From Caldibacillus debilis DSM 16016 (GTDB lineage: Bacteria; Bacillota; Bacilli; Bacillales; Caldibacillaceae), in NCBI RefSeq assembly GCF_000383875.1, contig NZ_KB912902.1:1-61642 (forward strand): a stretch of 61,642 nt of DNA. Direction: 5' to 3'. Made by a program: the position numbers and the translations under genes. The notes under the pieces are model-generated. The model ran no database searches and was not told the DNA's origin. It was given only the letters and a program-made list of their open reading frames with translations. Shown here piece after piece: positions 28,321 through 38,061 of the stretch; position 1 is the first letter of the stretch; every line of letters starts with the position of its first letter.

Positions 28321-29043
28321 TTATCGCTCCCCTTCTTCCTTTATCGTTTCCGCGCCGAACCGGATGGGGTTGGTGTAGGCCGGGATTTCGATCATTTCCT
28401 TCGGTTCGGAAAAGGTCACTTCCAAATTGTCGATGAAAAATTCATCCGGGATCGTGGAGATTTGCATCCTGCTGTACAGCTTTTCCGCCCCTTCCTCGTC
28501 CTCCGCGAGCACCTTGATCTCGATCGGAAAACGGCGGAGGGGATAGCCGTCGATCTTTGTTTCCCCCTGGATTTCCCGGATCGTCGTGGAATTGACCACC
28601 CGCTGCCCGTCGATGGCGATGTCCTTGGCGCCGTACATATTCAATTCATTGATCAGCCTGCGCAACACTTCCGGGGTGACTTGCACGTCGGCGGGCATAT
28701 CATCCGGTATGTAATCGACCGGCTTCAGCGTGATGATGATGCCCGGTCCTTTTTTTTCCGTCAGCCCGGCTTCCTCCCGCAGTTCCCGGAGGGTTTCTTC
28801 CAGGGCCTTCTGCTTTCCGTACTCTTCATCCGTTTGGTAGGCCGCCAAAAGTTCTTCCTGCTTCCGGATCTCCTGATGCAGCTTCGCCTCCAATTCCTTC
28901 GCCTTCAAATAATCCTCCCTGATTTCCCACATATCCCTCGTGTCCCTGGTTTCATTTTCCTTGGTCGATTGGAACTGGACGGCCAGCATGAACCCGATCA
29001 AAAGGGAGATCAGCGTAAAATTGATCTTGTCCCGATTTTTCAT
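28321..29043 (-). CDS. ylxX: DUF881 protein YlxX
   Basis: The 240-aa product has one N-terminal membrane anchor (INFTLISLLIGFMLAVQF), a coiled coil around residues 30-75, and an extracellular DUF881 domain with KGPGIIITLKPVD, INELNMYGAKDIAIDGQRVV and IKVLAEDEEGAEKLY. The function is not established; it is a dcw-associated envelope protein. The ATG at 29043 follows AGGTGA. It is a paralogue of the next gene upstream. Confidence 0.87.
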   Translation of the reverse strand: MKNRDKINFTLISLLIGFMLAVQFQSTKENETRDTRDMWEIREDYLKAKELEAKLHQEIRKQEELLAAYQTDEEYGKQKALEETLRELREEAGLTEKKGPGIIITLKPVDYIPDDMPADVQVTPEVLRRLINELNMYGAKDIAIDGQRVVNSTTIREIQGETKIDGYPLRRFPIEIKVLAEDEEGAEKLYSRMQISTIPDEFFIDNLEVTFSEPKEMIEIPAYTNPIRFGAETIKEEGER

Positions 29044-29068
29044 GATTTCACCTGATTTCCCGCGGTTG

Positions 29069-29764
29069 TCATGAAGGATGATCGCCGAGGATCGGTTCCA
29101 TTTCCACGGAATTGCTTTTTTCAATCTTGACCACGATGTTTTCGCTGACCAGTTGATCCTTTACGCCTCCCCTCATGTTCAGCGCCTTTTCCAGCACGTT
29201 GGGATCGCCGAGGGCGGTGATCACAAAGGGGGCGGGGAACTGTTTGCCGTCCACCGTGATGACGGGGCCGTTGCACACGATGTAGGAACGGCGGGTCAGC
29301 CGTTGGCCGTTTATCGCAACCGCGTAGGCGCCGGAAAGGTACAATTCGTTCACCACTTTAAAAATATGGTGTTCATGGACGATGTAATTGTTGACATCCC
29401 CTTCATAGGGATACTTTCCGTCATCCAGGGTAACGATGAGCCCTTTTCCCGAGACTTTCACCTTGCCCAGGTATCTGCGGAGCTGTTCCGCTTCTTCCGC
29501 CATCCCGGACAGCACCTTTTCCTCATCGGCCAGCTTTTTTTCGAACTGCAAAACTTCGTTTTGTTTTTTATGTAATTCTTCCGCCAATTCCCGGTTTTTT
29601 TTCTCCTCTGCGATCAGTTCATTCCGCAGTTCGACGGTTTTTTTCCACTGGCTGTCCGTCAAAGGCGCGGCCTTTTCTTCCCTTTGGGTGAGCTGGTACG
29701 AGTAGGCCACCAGAAATCCAAGGACCAGACAGACGAGGGAAAAAATGACCCGGTTAGTTTTCAC
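29069..29764 (-). CDS. ylxW: DUF881 protein YlxW
   Basis: The 231-aa protein has the same plan as YlxX: one anchor (VIFSLVCLVLGFLVAYSYQL), a long coiled coil, and a DUF881 domain (GKGLIVTLDDGKYP, VVNELYLSGAYAVAINGQRL). I chose GTG at 29764, with GGGGAGG eleven bases upstream; ATG at 29776 touches that site and is less likely. The start lies inside the end of divIB, indicating coupled translation. Confidence 0.85.
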   Translation of the reverse strand: MKTNRVIFSLVCLVLGFLVAYSYQLTQREEKAAPLTDSQWKKTVELRNELIAEEKKNRELAEELHKKQNEVLQFEKKLADEEKVLSGMAEEAEQLRRYLGKVKVSGKGLIVTLDDGKYPYEGDVNNYIVHEHHIFKVVNELYLSGAYAVAINGQRLTRRSYIVCNGPVITVDGKQFPAPFVITALGDPNVLEKALNMRGGVKDQLVSENIVVKIEKSNSVEMEPILGDHPS

Positions 29765-30527
29765 CTGTCTCGCCATCCTCCCCGCTCGATCCCCCATGAT
29801 AGGGCTGGAAAAACAACCCAACCTCCAAATCGATGACGCCTTTTACTTTCGGATCGATTTGTTTCACAAGGTCGGGGTAATAATTCATCTTTTCCGCCAA
29901 CGTCCGCAGCGTCCCGTGCACTTCATAGCTGTCGTTCATATACAGGACGACCCGGTTGGCGTCGGTTTCCTTGGGGGCGTAAATCATCTCTGAAATGGAA
30001 TTGCGGATCTCCGGCCGGATCTTCTTCAGCTGGCCGGCGGCGGATTTCAGCCGCTTCTCAGACCCGTCGAAACCGGATAAAACCGGGCCGTCGATGCCTT
30101 CCGTATTGGCGGACAGCCCGCCGTTTTCCAGCAGGGAATAGAAACGGTTTCCGCTTTTGACCAAAGCGATTCTCTCGTATTCTTTCACATGAATAAAAAG
30201 GCGGTTGGGATATTTCAGACGGATCGAAACGCTTTTGATTTCCGGAATGGATTGGAGCGCATCCCTGATCTTTTTTTTCTGCAGCGTCCAAATCAAATCT
30301 TTGTCCGTGATCCCGCTCTTTTCGATGACCGTTTCCTCGGACACCGCTTCCTGGCCGGTAACGGTAATCTGTCCCACCCGGCTCAACGGGGAATAAAAAT
30401 AGGCGACAACCAGGAGGAGAAGAAAAAAAAGGACGATAAACATCAGGATTTTGCGGTTCGTTTTCTTTCTTCGCTGCTGCTTTAATTTCGGTATGCGGTC
30501 CTCGATCGAAACAACTTTACCCGCCAA
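29754..30527 (-). CDS. divIB: divisome protein DivIB (FtsQ)
   Basis: DivIB is a single-pass divisome protein that forms a complex with FtsL and DivIC. The 257-aa product has a basic cytoplasmic tail (EDRIPKLKQQRRKKTNRK), one membrane helix near residues 27-45, then a POTRA domain (VGQITVTGQEAVSEETVIE) and the FtsQ domain. TTG at 30527 is the best start because GAGGTGG lies just upstream and the N-terminus then matches the B. subtilis protein; ATG is not available. murB, usually the gene before it, is absent. Confidence 0.9.
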   Translation of the reverse strand: MAGKVVSIEDRIPKLKQQRRKKTNRKILMFIVLFFLLLLVVAYFYSPLSRVGQITVTGQEAVSEETVIEKSGITDKDLIWTLQKKKIRDALQSIPEIKSVSIRLKYPNRLFIHVKEYERIALVKSGNRFYSLLENGGLSANTEGIDGPVLSGFDGSEKRLKSAAGQLKKIRPEIRNSISEMIYAPKETDANRVVLYMNDSYEVHGTLRTLAEKMNYYPDLVKQIDPKVKGVIDLEVGLFFQPYHGGSSGEDGETGEN

Positions 30528-30759
30528 TGAATCCACCTCGCTGGGCACCGTGCGGCCCCTGCTAACGCCGTGCGTGAACGGAAGCATAATAAAGAAAAAT
30601 AAACGGCCGATTTTGCCGATTGCGTTACAGCAAGATCCCGATTCTATGTTTCATATTATTATAATAGCACAGGCGCACGGGTTAGAAACCATGGAAAATA
30701 TACGATTTTCTTTCGATTTTCTACCAATCCGCCCAAAAGGGAAAAAGCTTGTCTAAATA

Positions 30760-31875
30760 TCACGATTTCTTTTTCCCGGATGCGGATCGGACCATCTCTT
30801 CCGCCAGCCGGTACATCCTCCGGGCGGCGTCCCCGATCCCTAGCGATTTGGACGCCTTCTTCATTTCTTCCAGCCTGTTTTCGTCAAATAAGATTTTGTC
30901 GATTTCTTCCGCCAGTTTGCCGCCGTCGAGCTCCCTCTCCAGAATGACTCTGGCCGCGCCCTTTTCCTGAAGCATCATGGCGTTCTTTTCCTGATGGTTG
31001 TTCGTCACGTAGGGGCTCGGGATCAGGATGGCCGGCAATCCCAATGAAGTGATTTCCGCAATGGTCGTCGCTCCGGCCCGGGAAACGACGAGATCGGCCC
31101 CGGACAATATTTCCTGCATCTCGTGAAGGAAAGGCTTGACGAAAACGTTCTTCGGTCCGCCGGCGGCCGCATAATGTTGATAGACCGCTTCAAAATGGAC
31201 TTCGCCGGTCACGTATAAAATTTGGTAATCCTTTTCGGCAAAGCGGGGAAGGGCCTGAAGGACGGCTTCATTGATGGGCCTTGCCCCCCGGCTTCCGGCA
31301 AAAATGAGGACGGTCTTTTTGTCCGGCGCCAGGCCGAGTTTCTCCAAGCCCTTCTTCCCGTCGAAGCCGAGCACTTCCGTCGCCCGGGGATTCCCCGTCA
31401 AGACCGTCTTTTCCTCCGGAAAATACCGGGCCGATTGGGCAAAGGATATGGCAATTTTATCCACATAACGGCTCAAGAACTTGTTGGTCAGCCCGGGGAC
31501 GCTGTTTTGTTCGTGGATCATCGTGGGAATGCCCAGCCGGTGAGCGGCATAGACCACCGGTCCGCAGACGTAGCCCCCCGTGCCGACCACGATGTCGGGC
31601 CGGAACTGTTTCAAAAGCGCTTTGCTTCTTCTTACCCCGCGAAGAAATTGGATCGCGGTTTTCACGTTGTCGGGGGAGAGTTTCCGCTTGAAACCGGATA
31701 TCTCGATCGTCTCGAACGGGATGTTTTCTTTCCCGACGATGGATTTTTCCAGGCCTTTTTCCGTTCCGATATACAGGAACTCCGCATTCGGGTCGGCTTC
31801 CCTCACGGTCTTCATGAAAGCCAATGCGGGGTAGATATGGCCGCCCGTTCCCCCGCCGCTGACAACCAGCCTCAT
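30760..31875 (-). CDS. murG: MurG glycosyltransferase
   Basis: MurG adds GlcNAc to lipid I to form lipid II at the inner membrane face. The 371-aa protein has the G-rich loop [17 protein letters not shown], the acceptor-side [11 protein letters not shown], and the donor-binding [14 protein letters not shown]-like and [12 protein letters not shown] motifs. The ATG at 31875 has AGGTGA nine bases upstream. It is separated from divIB by 230 bp without murB. Confidence 0.96.
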   Translation of the reverse strand: MRLVVSGGGTGGHIYPALAFMKTVREADPNAEFLYIGTEKGLEKSIVGKENIPFETIEISGFKRKLSPDNVKTAIQFLRGVRRSKALLKQFRPDIVVGTGGYVCGPVVYAAHRLGIPTMIHEQNSVPGLTNKFLSRYVDKIAISFAQSARYFPEEKTVLTGNPRATEVLGFDGKKGLEKLGLAPDKKTVLIFAGSRGARPINEAVLQALPRFAEKDYQILYVTGEVHFEAVYQHYAAAGGPKNVFVKPFLHEMQEILSGADLVVSRAGATTIAEITSLGLPAILIPSPYVTNNHQEKNAMMLQEKGAARVILERELDGGKLAEEIDKILFDENRLEEMKKASKSLGIGDAARRMYRLAEEMVRSASGKKKS

Positions 31876-32040
31876 ACTGTGGTTCACCTCAAAGAAAATA
31901 GAATTCTTTACTATTCTACTATATTATTCGGAAAAGGAAATGGATGCGGAGAAATATTATCATCCTTTAATGAAAATGAAAAAAACGAAAAAAAAAGAAA
32001 CCTCCTCTTCTTTTTTCGGAACTTTCGGCAGTTTTTTCAA

Positions 32041-33147
32041 CTAGATTTTCGCGTGGCGGCTGATATTCAAAAGGATGCCCGCGGCCATGAGGGTCAGCGT
32101 CAGCGACGAACCGCCGTAACTGAAAAAGGGAAGGGTGATGCCCGTTACGGGGATCAGGCCGATGACGACCCCGATGTTGATCATCACCTGGATGGCGATC
32201 ATGGCGATGATCCCGACCGCCAGAAAGCTGCCGTACAGATCCGGGGCGTTGATGGCCGTCCGGATGCCCCGCCACAGCAGCAAGGCAAACAGAAGCAGGG
32301 CGAAGGAGGCGCCGATAAACCCCAGTTCCTCGGCGACGATGGCAAAAATGAAATCCGTTTGCGGTTCGGGCAAATAGAAAAATTTTTGCCGGCTTTGTCC
32401 AAGCCCGAGGCCGAAAAGCCCTCCCGGCCCGATGGCGAAGAGGGATTGGATGATTTGGAACCCGTTCCCCAAAGGATCCTGCCAAGGATCGAGAAAGGCC
32501 GTGATCCGCTGAATCCGGTAGGGCGCCGACAGGATGAGGAGGACGAAACCGGCAATGCCGGCCATGCCGAGCAACAGAAAATGGATAATCCTGGCGCCCG
32601 AGACGAAAATCATGAGGACGCAGGTGGCCACCATCACCGTTCCCGTTCCCAGGTCCGGCTGCAGCATGATGAGACCGAAGGCCGACATCACGAGCAGCAA
32701 GGTCGGCAGGAGCCCTTTGGCAAAGAAAGTCATTTTCTTCTGGTTTTCGGCCAAATATTTTGCCAAGAAAAGGATCATCGCCAATTTCATGAATTCCGAC
32801 GGCTGGACGGAAAAAGCCCCGACGCCGATCCAGCTTCGCGATCCGTTCCGCACCGTCCCGATTCCCGGGATCAACACGAGCACCAGGAGGAGGAAACAAA
32901 AGATCAGGATCAATTTCCCCCAGGAACGCCATGTCCAATAGTCGATATTCATGAGAAAAAACATCGCCATGACCCCGATGAGGGCGAACAGCAGCTGTCT
33001 CTTGACGAAGTAAAAGGAATCGCCGAATTTATAATCCGCCCAAACGGCGCTGGCGCTGTAAACCATGATCAGCCCGAAAGCGAGCAAAGACAAAATGAGG
33101 AGGACGAGAAGAAAATCCGGAGATCGTTTGGCCGGCAAAGGAAACAC
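32041..33147 (-). CDS. spoVE: SEDS glycosyltransferase SpoVE
   Basis: SpoVE is a SEDS-family peptidoglycan polymerase for the spore cortex, paired with the transpeptidase SpoVD. The 368-aa protein has ten membrane segments with MVYSASAVWADYKF, NGSRSWIGVGAFSVQPSEF and GLIPVTGITLPFFSYGGSS. Its sequence is very near SpoVE rather than FtsW. It begins with GTG at 33147 and has only a weak ribosome site. A separate ftsW should exist elsewhere. Confidence 0.94.
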   Translation of the reverse strand: MFPLPAKRSPDFLLVLLILSLLAFGLIMVYSASAVWADYKFGDSFYFVKRQLLFALIGVMAMFFLMNIDYWTWRSWGKLILIFCFLLLVLVLIPGIGTVRNGSRSWIGVGAFSVQPSEFMKLAMILFLAKYLAENQKKMTFFAKGLLPTLLLVMSAFGLIMLQPDLGTGTVMVATCVLMIFVSGARIIHFLLLGMAGIAGFVLLILSAPYRIQRITAFLDPWQDPLGNGFQIIQSLFAIGPGGLFGLGLGQSRQKFFYLPEPQTDFIFAIVAEELGFIGASFALLLFALLLWRGIRTAINAPDLYGSFLAVGIIAMIAIQVMINIGVVIGLIPVTGITLPFFSYGGSSLTLTLMAAGILLNISRHAKI

Positions 33148-33177
33148 CCCATCCGCGGTTATTGTTTCGACAAGCCT

Positions 33178-34530
33178 CTATTCTAATCTATGCACGGCTT
33201 CGATAAAGATGTCCCCTCTTTCTTCGAAACTTTTGTATTGATCCCAGCTGGCGCAGGCCGGAGAAAGGAGGATGACATCGCCGCTTTCCGAAAAATCGTA
33301 GGCCTTCTTCACCGCTTCTTCCACATTATCGACAACCGCCAGCTTTTCTATCCCTGCCTTCTCGCCGATTTCCCTCAGCTGATGTTTCGTTTGCCCGAAG
33401 CTGATCAACGCTTTGACGTTTTTTAAGGAGGGGATGAGCGGGGACAGATCATATCCCCGGTCCAGCCCGCCCGCGAGCAAAATCACGGGCCGGTCAAAGC
33501 TGCTTAAAGCGGTTTTTGTCGCAAGGATGTTCGTCGCCTTCGAATCGTTGTAAAACAGCCGGCCGTTCACGTTTTTCACAAATTGGAGGCGATGCTTGAC
33601 GCCCCGGAAGGTTTTGAGGACCTTCGCGATGCTTTCGTTCGGAACGTTCAATAATTTGCACGCCGCCACGCCAGCCAGGACGTTTTCCAGATTGTGCCTG
33701 CCCGGCAGGGCCACATCCTTCACGGCCGCTACCCTTTCCCCGCGAAAACAGATAAAGCCGTCCTTTACGGACGCCCCTTCTTCAAGAAATTTTTCCGCGG
33801 AAAAGGGGATGACGTTCGCCCGGGAACTTTCGGCGATCTCCCTGCATTCCGGAACGGAATCGTTCACGATCAAAAAGTCGCTTTCCAATTGGTTTTTCGT
33901 GATGTTTTTCTTGGCGCTGACATAGTTCTCCCTCGTTTCGTGGAAATCCGCATGGGCGTCATAAATATTGGTGATCACGGCGATTTTCGGCCGGAACCGG
34001 TCGATGCCCGCCAATTGGAACGAGGACAATTCGGTGACGATCGGCTGATCCCGGCGGGCTTCCTGGGCCACCTCGCAGGCGACCAGCCCGATGTTCCCCG
34101 CGATCAACGGGGAAAGCCCGCCCTCCTTCAGCATCTCGTAAATCAACGTCGTGGTCGTCGTTTTCCCGTTCGTTCCGGTAATGCCGATGAACTCCCCCTC
34201 CGAGATCTGATAGGCCAGCTCCACTTCGGTGATGACCGGAATGCCGAGCTCTTGCGCCCGGCGGACCATCGGATTCCGGTACGGGATTCCCGGATTTTTG
34301 ACCACCAGGTCAAAGTTTTCCTCATCGAAGAGGGAGACGGGGTGGGTGCCGCCGATCACCCGTATCTTTCGTTCCAGCAGTTGTTCCGCTTCCTCGCTTT
34401 CGGAAAGGGGCTTTACGTCGTTTACCAGAACGCGCGCCCCGAGTTTTTCCAATAAAAGGGCGGCGCTGACGCCGCTTTTGGCCAGGCCGAGCACAAGTAC
34501 GTTCTTGCCCTTATAATCCGCGTATCTCAT
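33178..34530 (-). CDS. murD: MurD, UDP-MurNAc-L-Ala--D-Glu ligase
   Basis: MurD adds D-glutamate to UDP-MurNAc-L-Ala using ATP. The 450-aa protein has [17 protein letters not shown] at the N-terminus, the P-loop [18 protein letters not shown] and later [15 protein letters not shown]. The ATG at 34530 (MRYADYKGK) has GAGGTG upstream and overlaps mraY by 4 bp. Confidence 0.97.
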   Translation of the reverse strand: MRYADYKGKNVLVLGLAKSGVSAALLLEKLGARVLVNDVKPLSESEEAEQLLERKIRVIGGTHPVSLFDEENFDLVVKNPGIPYRNPMVRRAQELGIPVITEVELAYQISEGEFIGITGTNGKTTTTTLIYEMLKEGGLSPLIAGNIGLVACEVAQEARRDQPIVTELSSFQLAGIDRFRPKIAVITNIYDAHADFHETRENYVSAKKNITKNQLESDFLIVNDSVPECREIAESSRANVIPFSAEKFLEEGASVKDGFICFRGERVAAVKDVALPGRHNLENVLAGVAACKLLNVPNESIAKVLKTFRGVKHRLQFVKNVNGRLFYNDSKATNILATKTALSSFDRPVILLAGGLDRGYDLSPLIPSLKNVKALISFGQTKHQLREIGEKAGIEKLAVVDNVEEAVKKAYDFSESGDVILLSPACASWDQYKSFEERGDIFIEAVHRLE

Positions 34531-35498
34531 AACCACACCTCTATGTATATTCCCAAAGCTGCAAACAACAGGCCGGCCGTCCAAAAGGTGGCGACGATCC
34601 GCCATTCCGACCAGCCGGATAATTCGTAATGGTGATGGAGCGGGCTCATCCGGAAGATGCGCTTGCCGGTCGTTTTAAAAGATATGACTTGCAGGATGAC
34701 CGACAACGTCTCGATGACGAACACGCCGCCGATGATCAGGAGCAGAAGCTCCAATTTCGTCAAGAGGGCGATGGCGGTCAGCGATCCCCCCAAGGCCAAG
34801 GAGCCGGTATCCCCCATGAAGACCTTGGCCGGATGGGCGTTGAAGACGAGAAACCCCAAAACGGCGCCGACCACGGCGACGGCGAAAAGGGCGACTTCAT
34901 ATTGTCCCTGGTACCAGGCCAGGATCCCGTAGGCGCCGAAGGCGATGGCCGCCGTACCGGACAGCAGGCCGTCCAGCCCGTCCGTCAAGTTTAGCGCGTT
35001 GGAAAAACCGACGAGCCAAAAAACGGCAAAGGGGGCATAGAGCCAGCCGAGGGGAAGGGAATAATCGACCCCCGGGATCTTGACCGTATCGGAAAAACCG
35101 TAATAACGGAGCACCAGATAGAAGACGAGGGAAATGGCGATTTGCCCGAGAAATTTTTGTCCGGATGTCAGCCCGAGATTGCGCTTGAATACGACTTTGA
35201 TAAAATCGTCGAGAAATCCGAGCAGCCCGAAAGCGAAGGTGACAAATATCAATAACAGGGTTTCCGGACCGATTCCATAAAAATAGGCCGTCATGAAAAG
35301 GGATGAAATCAGGGTGGCCGACAAAATGACCAATCCGCCCATCGTCGGGATCCCCGATTTTTTTTGATGGGTTTTGGGGCCTTCTTCCCTGATGCTTTGT
35401 CCAAAATTCAATCTCTTGAGCAATTTGATCATCCCGGGAGAGAGAAGGACGGCGGTGAAAAAGGCGATGAGCATCGTATACAGCATCGATTGTTCCAT
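34527..35498 (-). CDS. mraY: MraY, phospho-MurNAc-pentapeptide transferase
   Basis: MraY transfers phospho-MurNAc-pentapeptide to undecaprenyl phosphate to form lipid I. The 323-aa protein has ten membrane segments, with [24 protein letters not shown] (first Asp pair), [12 protein letters not shown] and the histidine-rich [13 protein letters not shown]. The ATG at 35498 follows AGAGGG with ten-base spacing. Confidence 0.97.
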   Translation of the reverse strand: MEQSMLYTMLIAFFTAVLLSPGMIKLLKRLNFGQSIREEGPKTHQKKSGIPTMGGLVILSATLISSLFMTAYFYGIGPETLLLIFVTFAFGLLGFLDDFIKVVFKRNLGLTSGQKFLGQIAISLVFYLVLRYYGFSDTVKIPGVDYSLPLGWLYAPFAVFWLVGFSNALNLTDGLDGLLSGTAAIAFGAYGILAWYQGQYEVALFAVAVVGAVLGFLVFNAHPAKVFMGDTGSLALGGSLTAIALLTKLELLLLIIGGVFVIETLSVILQVISFKTTGKRIFRMSPLHHHYELSGWSEWRIVATFWTAGLLFAALGIYIEVWL

Positions 35499-35523
35499 CT
35501 TTATCAAACCCTCTCTTTCCGCA

Positions 35524-37005
35524 TTACGCCAGCCTGTCTTTTTTCAACCGGTCTTCGATGCATTGTTTGGCCACGAGCCGGTCGTCGAATTCGAACACCC
35601 GGTCCCCGACAATTTGATAGGTTTCGTGGCCCTTCCCCGCGATGAGGACGACGTCGCCGGAAGAAGCCTGGCTGATGGCCCGGCCGATCGCTTCTTTCCG
35701 GTCGGGGATGATTTCATAATGCAGCCCCCGGACGCCGGCTTCCATATCCGCCAAAATCTTCAGCGGATCTTCTGAACGGGGATTGTCGGAAGTAAAGATC
35801 GGATCGGTTCCGTATCGGCAGGCGACTTGGGCCATGATCGGCCGCTTTTTCGGGTCCCGGTCGCCGCCGCAGCCGACGACGACGAAGATCCTTCCTTCTG
35901 CGAAGGAGCGGATCGTCTTCAACACGTTTTCCAAGCTGTCCGGCGTATGGGCGTAATCCACGATGACGGGAAACGGCTGGCCGCAGTCGACCAGTTCAAA
36001 CCGGCCGGGCACGGACCGGAAATCCCTTAAGCCTTCCACGATTTCTTCGAGCTTCAGCCCGCATGCGATCCCGCAGGCGATGGCGGCCAAGGAATTGTAT
36101 ACGTTGAATTCCCCGATCAATTTCATTTCCACCGTCTCCTCGCCCACGGGGGTGATCACCCGATAGCTCATGCCGCGGTTGGAATAGCGGATCGCTTCCG
36201 CGCGGACATCGGCATCCCCTTTTATTCCGTAGGTGAGGACATGGGCGGAGGTGGATCTTGCCAATAAGTCGGCGGCGCCGTCATCCTTGTTGAGGATGGC
36301 AAATTTTTTCCTTTTCCCATTATAATGGTTGCCGAGTTGGGAAAACAATAAACTTTTCACCCGCAGATACTCATCCATCGTTCGATGGTAGTCCAGATGG
36401 TCCTGGGTAAGATTCGTAAAGACGGCCACGTCGAAATCGATGCCCCGCACCCGGCCCTGGTCCAGGGCGTGGGAAGAAACTTCCATCGTCACGACCGCTA
36501 CGTTCCGTTTTTTCATTTCATGGAGGTGTTTTTGCAAAGTCAGGCAATCGGGGGTCGTGTTTTTCGTTTCATAGGTATCCTCGGCGATTTTCACATACAG
36601 GGTGCCGATCAGGCCGGTTTTTTGACGGACGGAGCGGAAGATTTGGTCGATCATATGGCTGACGGTCGTCTTTCCGTTCGTCCCGGTGATGCCGATGACC
36701 CGGAGGGAATGGCTCGGTTGGCCGTAAAAGGCATCGGCCATAACGGCCATGGCCCGGGCGGTGTCATTGACGACGACGACCGGCACATTCAGGGGCAGCG
36801 GCCGTTTGGCGACGACCGCCGCCGCCCCGTTATCGACCGCTTCCCGGGCAAACCGGTGGCCGTCGGTCTTTGTCCCTTCGATGCAGAAAAACAGACTTCC
36901 CTTTTTAACCTTTCGGTGGTCATTTTCCAAGGAAAGGATTTCCGGATCGGATGAATGGAAGATTTTATAGAAAGGGAGAACTTGCAGCAATTCCTGGAGC
37001 TTCAT
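35524..37005 (-). CDS. murE: MurE, UDP-MurNAc-tripeptide synthetase (meso-DAP type)
   Basis: MurE adds the third stem-peptide residue. The 493-aa protein has the P-loop [36 protein letters not shown], and the DNPR motif in [11 protein letters not shown], which marks enzymes using meso-diaminopimelate. The ATG has AAGGAGA upstream. It is separated from spoVD by over 1 kb of non-coding DNA, so it may have its own promoter. Confidence 0.96.
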   Translation of the reverse strand: MKLQELLQVLPFYKIFHSSDPEILSLENDHRKVKKGSLFFCIEGTKTDGHRFAREAVDNGAAAVVAKRPLPLNVPVVVVNDTARAMAVMADAFYGQPSHSLRVIGITGTNGKTTVSHMIDQIFRSVRQKTGLIGTLYVKIAEDTYETKNTTPDCLTLQKHLHEMKKRNVAVVTMEVSSHALDQGRVRGIDFDVAVFTNLTQDHLDYHRTMDEYLRVKSLLFSQLGNHYNGKRKKFAILNKDDGAADLLARSTSAHVLTYGIKGDADVRAEAIRYSNRGMSYRVITPVGEETVEMKLIGEFNVYNSLAAIACGIACGLKLEEIVEGLRDFRSVPGRFELVDCGQPFPVIVDYAHTPDSLENVLKTIRSFAEGRIFVVVGCGGDRDPKKRPIMAQVACRYGTDPIFTSDNPRSEDPLKILADMEAGVRGLHYEIIPDRKEAIGRAISQASSGDVVLIAGKGHETYQIVGDRVFEFDDRLVAKQCIEDRLKKDRLA

Positions 37006-38061
37006 ATGGACATCTCCTTGGGGTTTTCTGTTATGCTAAAAAATCGCACCTTTCATTTTACATCAAAAAAGGGGCAAAGGCTATCGAAATTTCCCGGGGA
37101 ACCTTTTTTCCGCCCGGCCTTTTTTGAAAAACATTCGTTTTTTCGCGGTGTTTTTCCCGGAAAGAGGCGTTTCCGGCTTGACCGGATGTTCGCGAAAAAA
37201 GCCGCAAGGCAAAGGGCATCCAAGGGAAGAACGTCTCCTCCGAACATATTTTTCAAAAAGGCAAGCCGCCGATGAGCCGCGGAATGATCGATGGCGGATT
37301 TCCGCAGGGACCAAACCCCGGCGGAGGCAGGCGGATCCCCTCCGGGGCGGAAAGGGGGAAAATGGCTGATCTTCGGTTGCTCGGCAACGGTTTTGATTTG
37401 TTTCAAAGACTTCCGGTATGAAACCGCGATCGGCATCTTGCCGGCCGATCCCCGCGGCGTAGATCCCGGAGAACCCCTGCCTGTATGGAAGCTTCCCCAT
37501 TCTTCGGGGATCCGGAACACAAAAGAAGATGCCGCATGAGGATTCCCGTTTCCTCCTTCCGGCCTTGCTAAAGGGACCGTCCGGAAAAGGCAAAATCATC
37601 TTGTCTTGTGACGGCCCCGGAACTTCCTCCGGCGGTTCCCGGAAGGTTTTCCGGAGGGCGTCCGCCCCCGAATCGCGCTTCCCGCGCAGCTTTGTCTGTC
37701 ATAATTTTTGCCGGCCGTTTTGAACCTTCATTCCATACAATATATTCTTCCATCCGCCTATTCTTTCATATGGAAAGGCTTTCCGTCGCCTTCCATTCCC
37801 CCCGCTTCTTTCGGGAAACCCCGGCAGGAAGCCGCCGGCCCGGACGGTCGCGACGGGAATCGGGCGGACGGATGTTCCCGTTTCCCGTCGCAACAGGTGA
37901 TGCCGGAAGAGCGAGCGGGCCTGGATACGGCTTAAAAAACCGTTCTTTCCCTTTGCGGACAGACAGCTGCTTCCCAAGCGCTTTCCCCGCCTTCCTTTCC
38001 CGAAAACCCTTTCGCCGCTCCCGGCCTTTTCCACCGTCCCAAAGCCATCAAGATTCATGGC
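37006..38061. other. 1-kb GC-rich stretch without a recognised gene
   Basis: Between spoVD and murE, which are usually adjacent. I find no domain or homologue I recognise on either strand. Two short frames have plausible ribosome sites: a 119-codon minus frame from 38058 (GGGAG upstream) and a 19-codon plus frame from 37363 (AAAGGGGG upstream). Composition is Arg/Gly/Pro rich, as expected of chance frames in GC-rich DNA. Any murE promoter should lie in the AT-rich 37020-37075 region. Confidence 0.5.

Noticed and set aside
31222-33186. 654-codon plus-strand open frame over spoVE and murG
   Set aside because: Antisense to two certain genes, Arg/Asp/His-rich low-complexity composition, no ribosome site; an effect of GC-rich codon usage.
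37699-38058. 119-codon minus frame directly after spoVD
   Set aside because: A GGGAG lies upstream, but the protein is Arg/Gly-rich without any domain; kept only as a remark in the gap entry.
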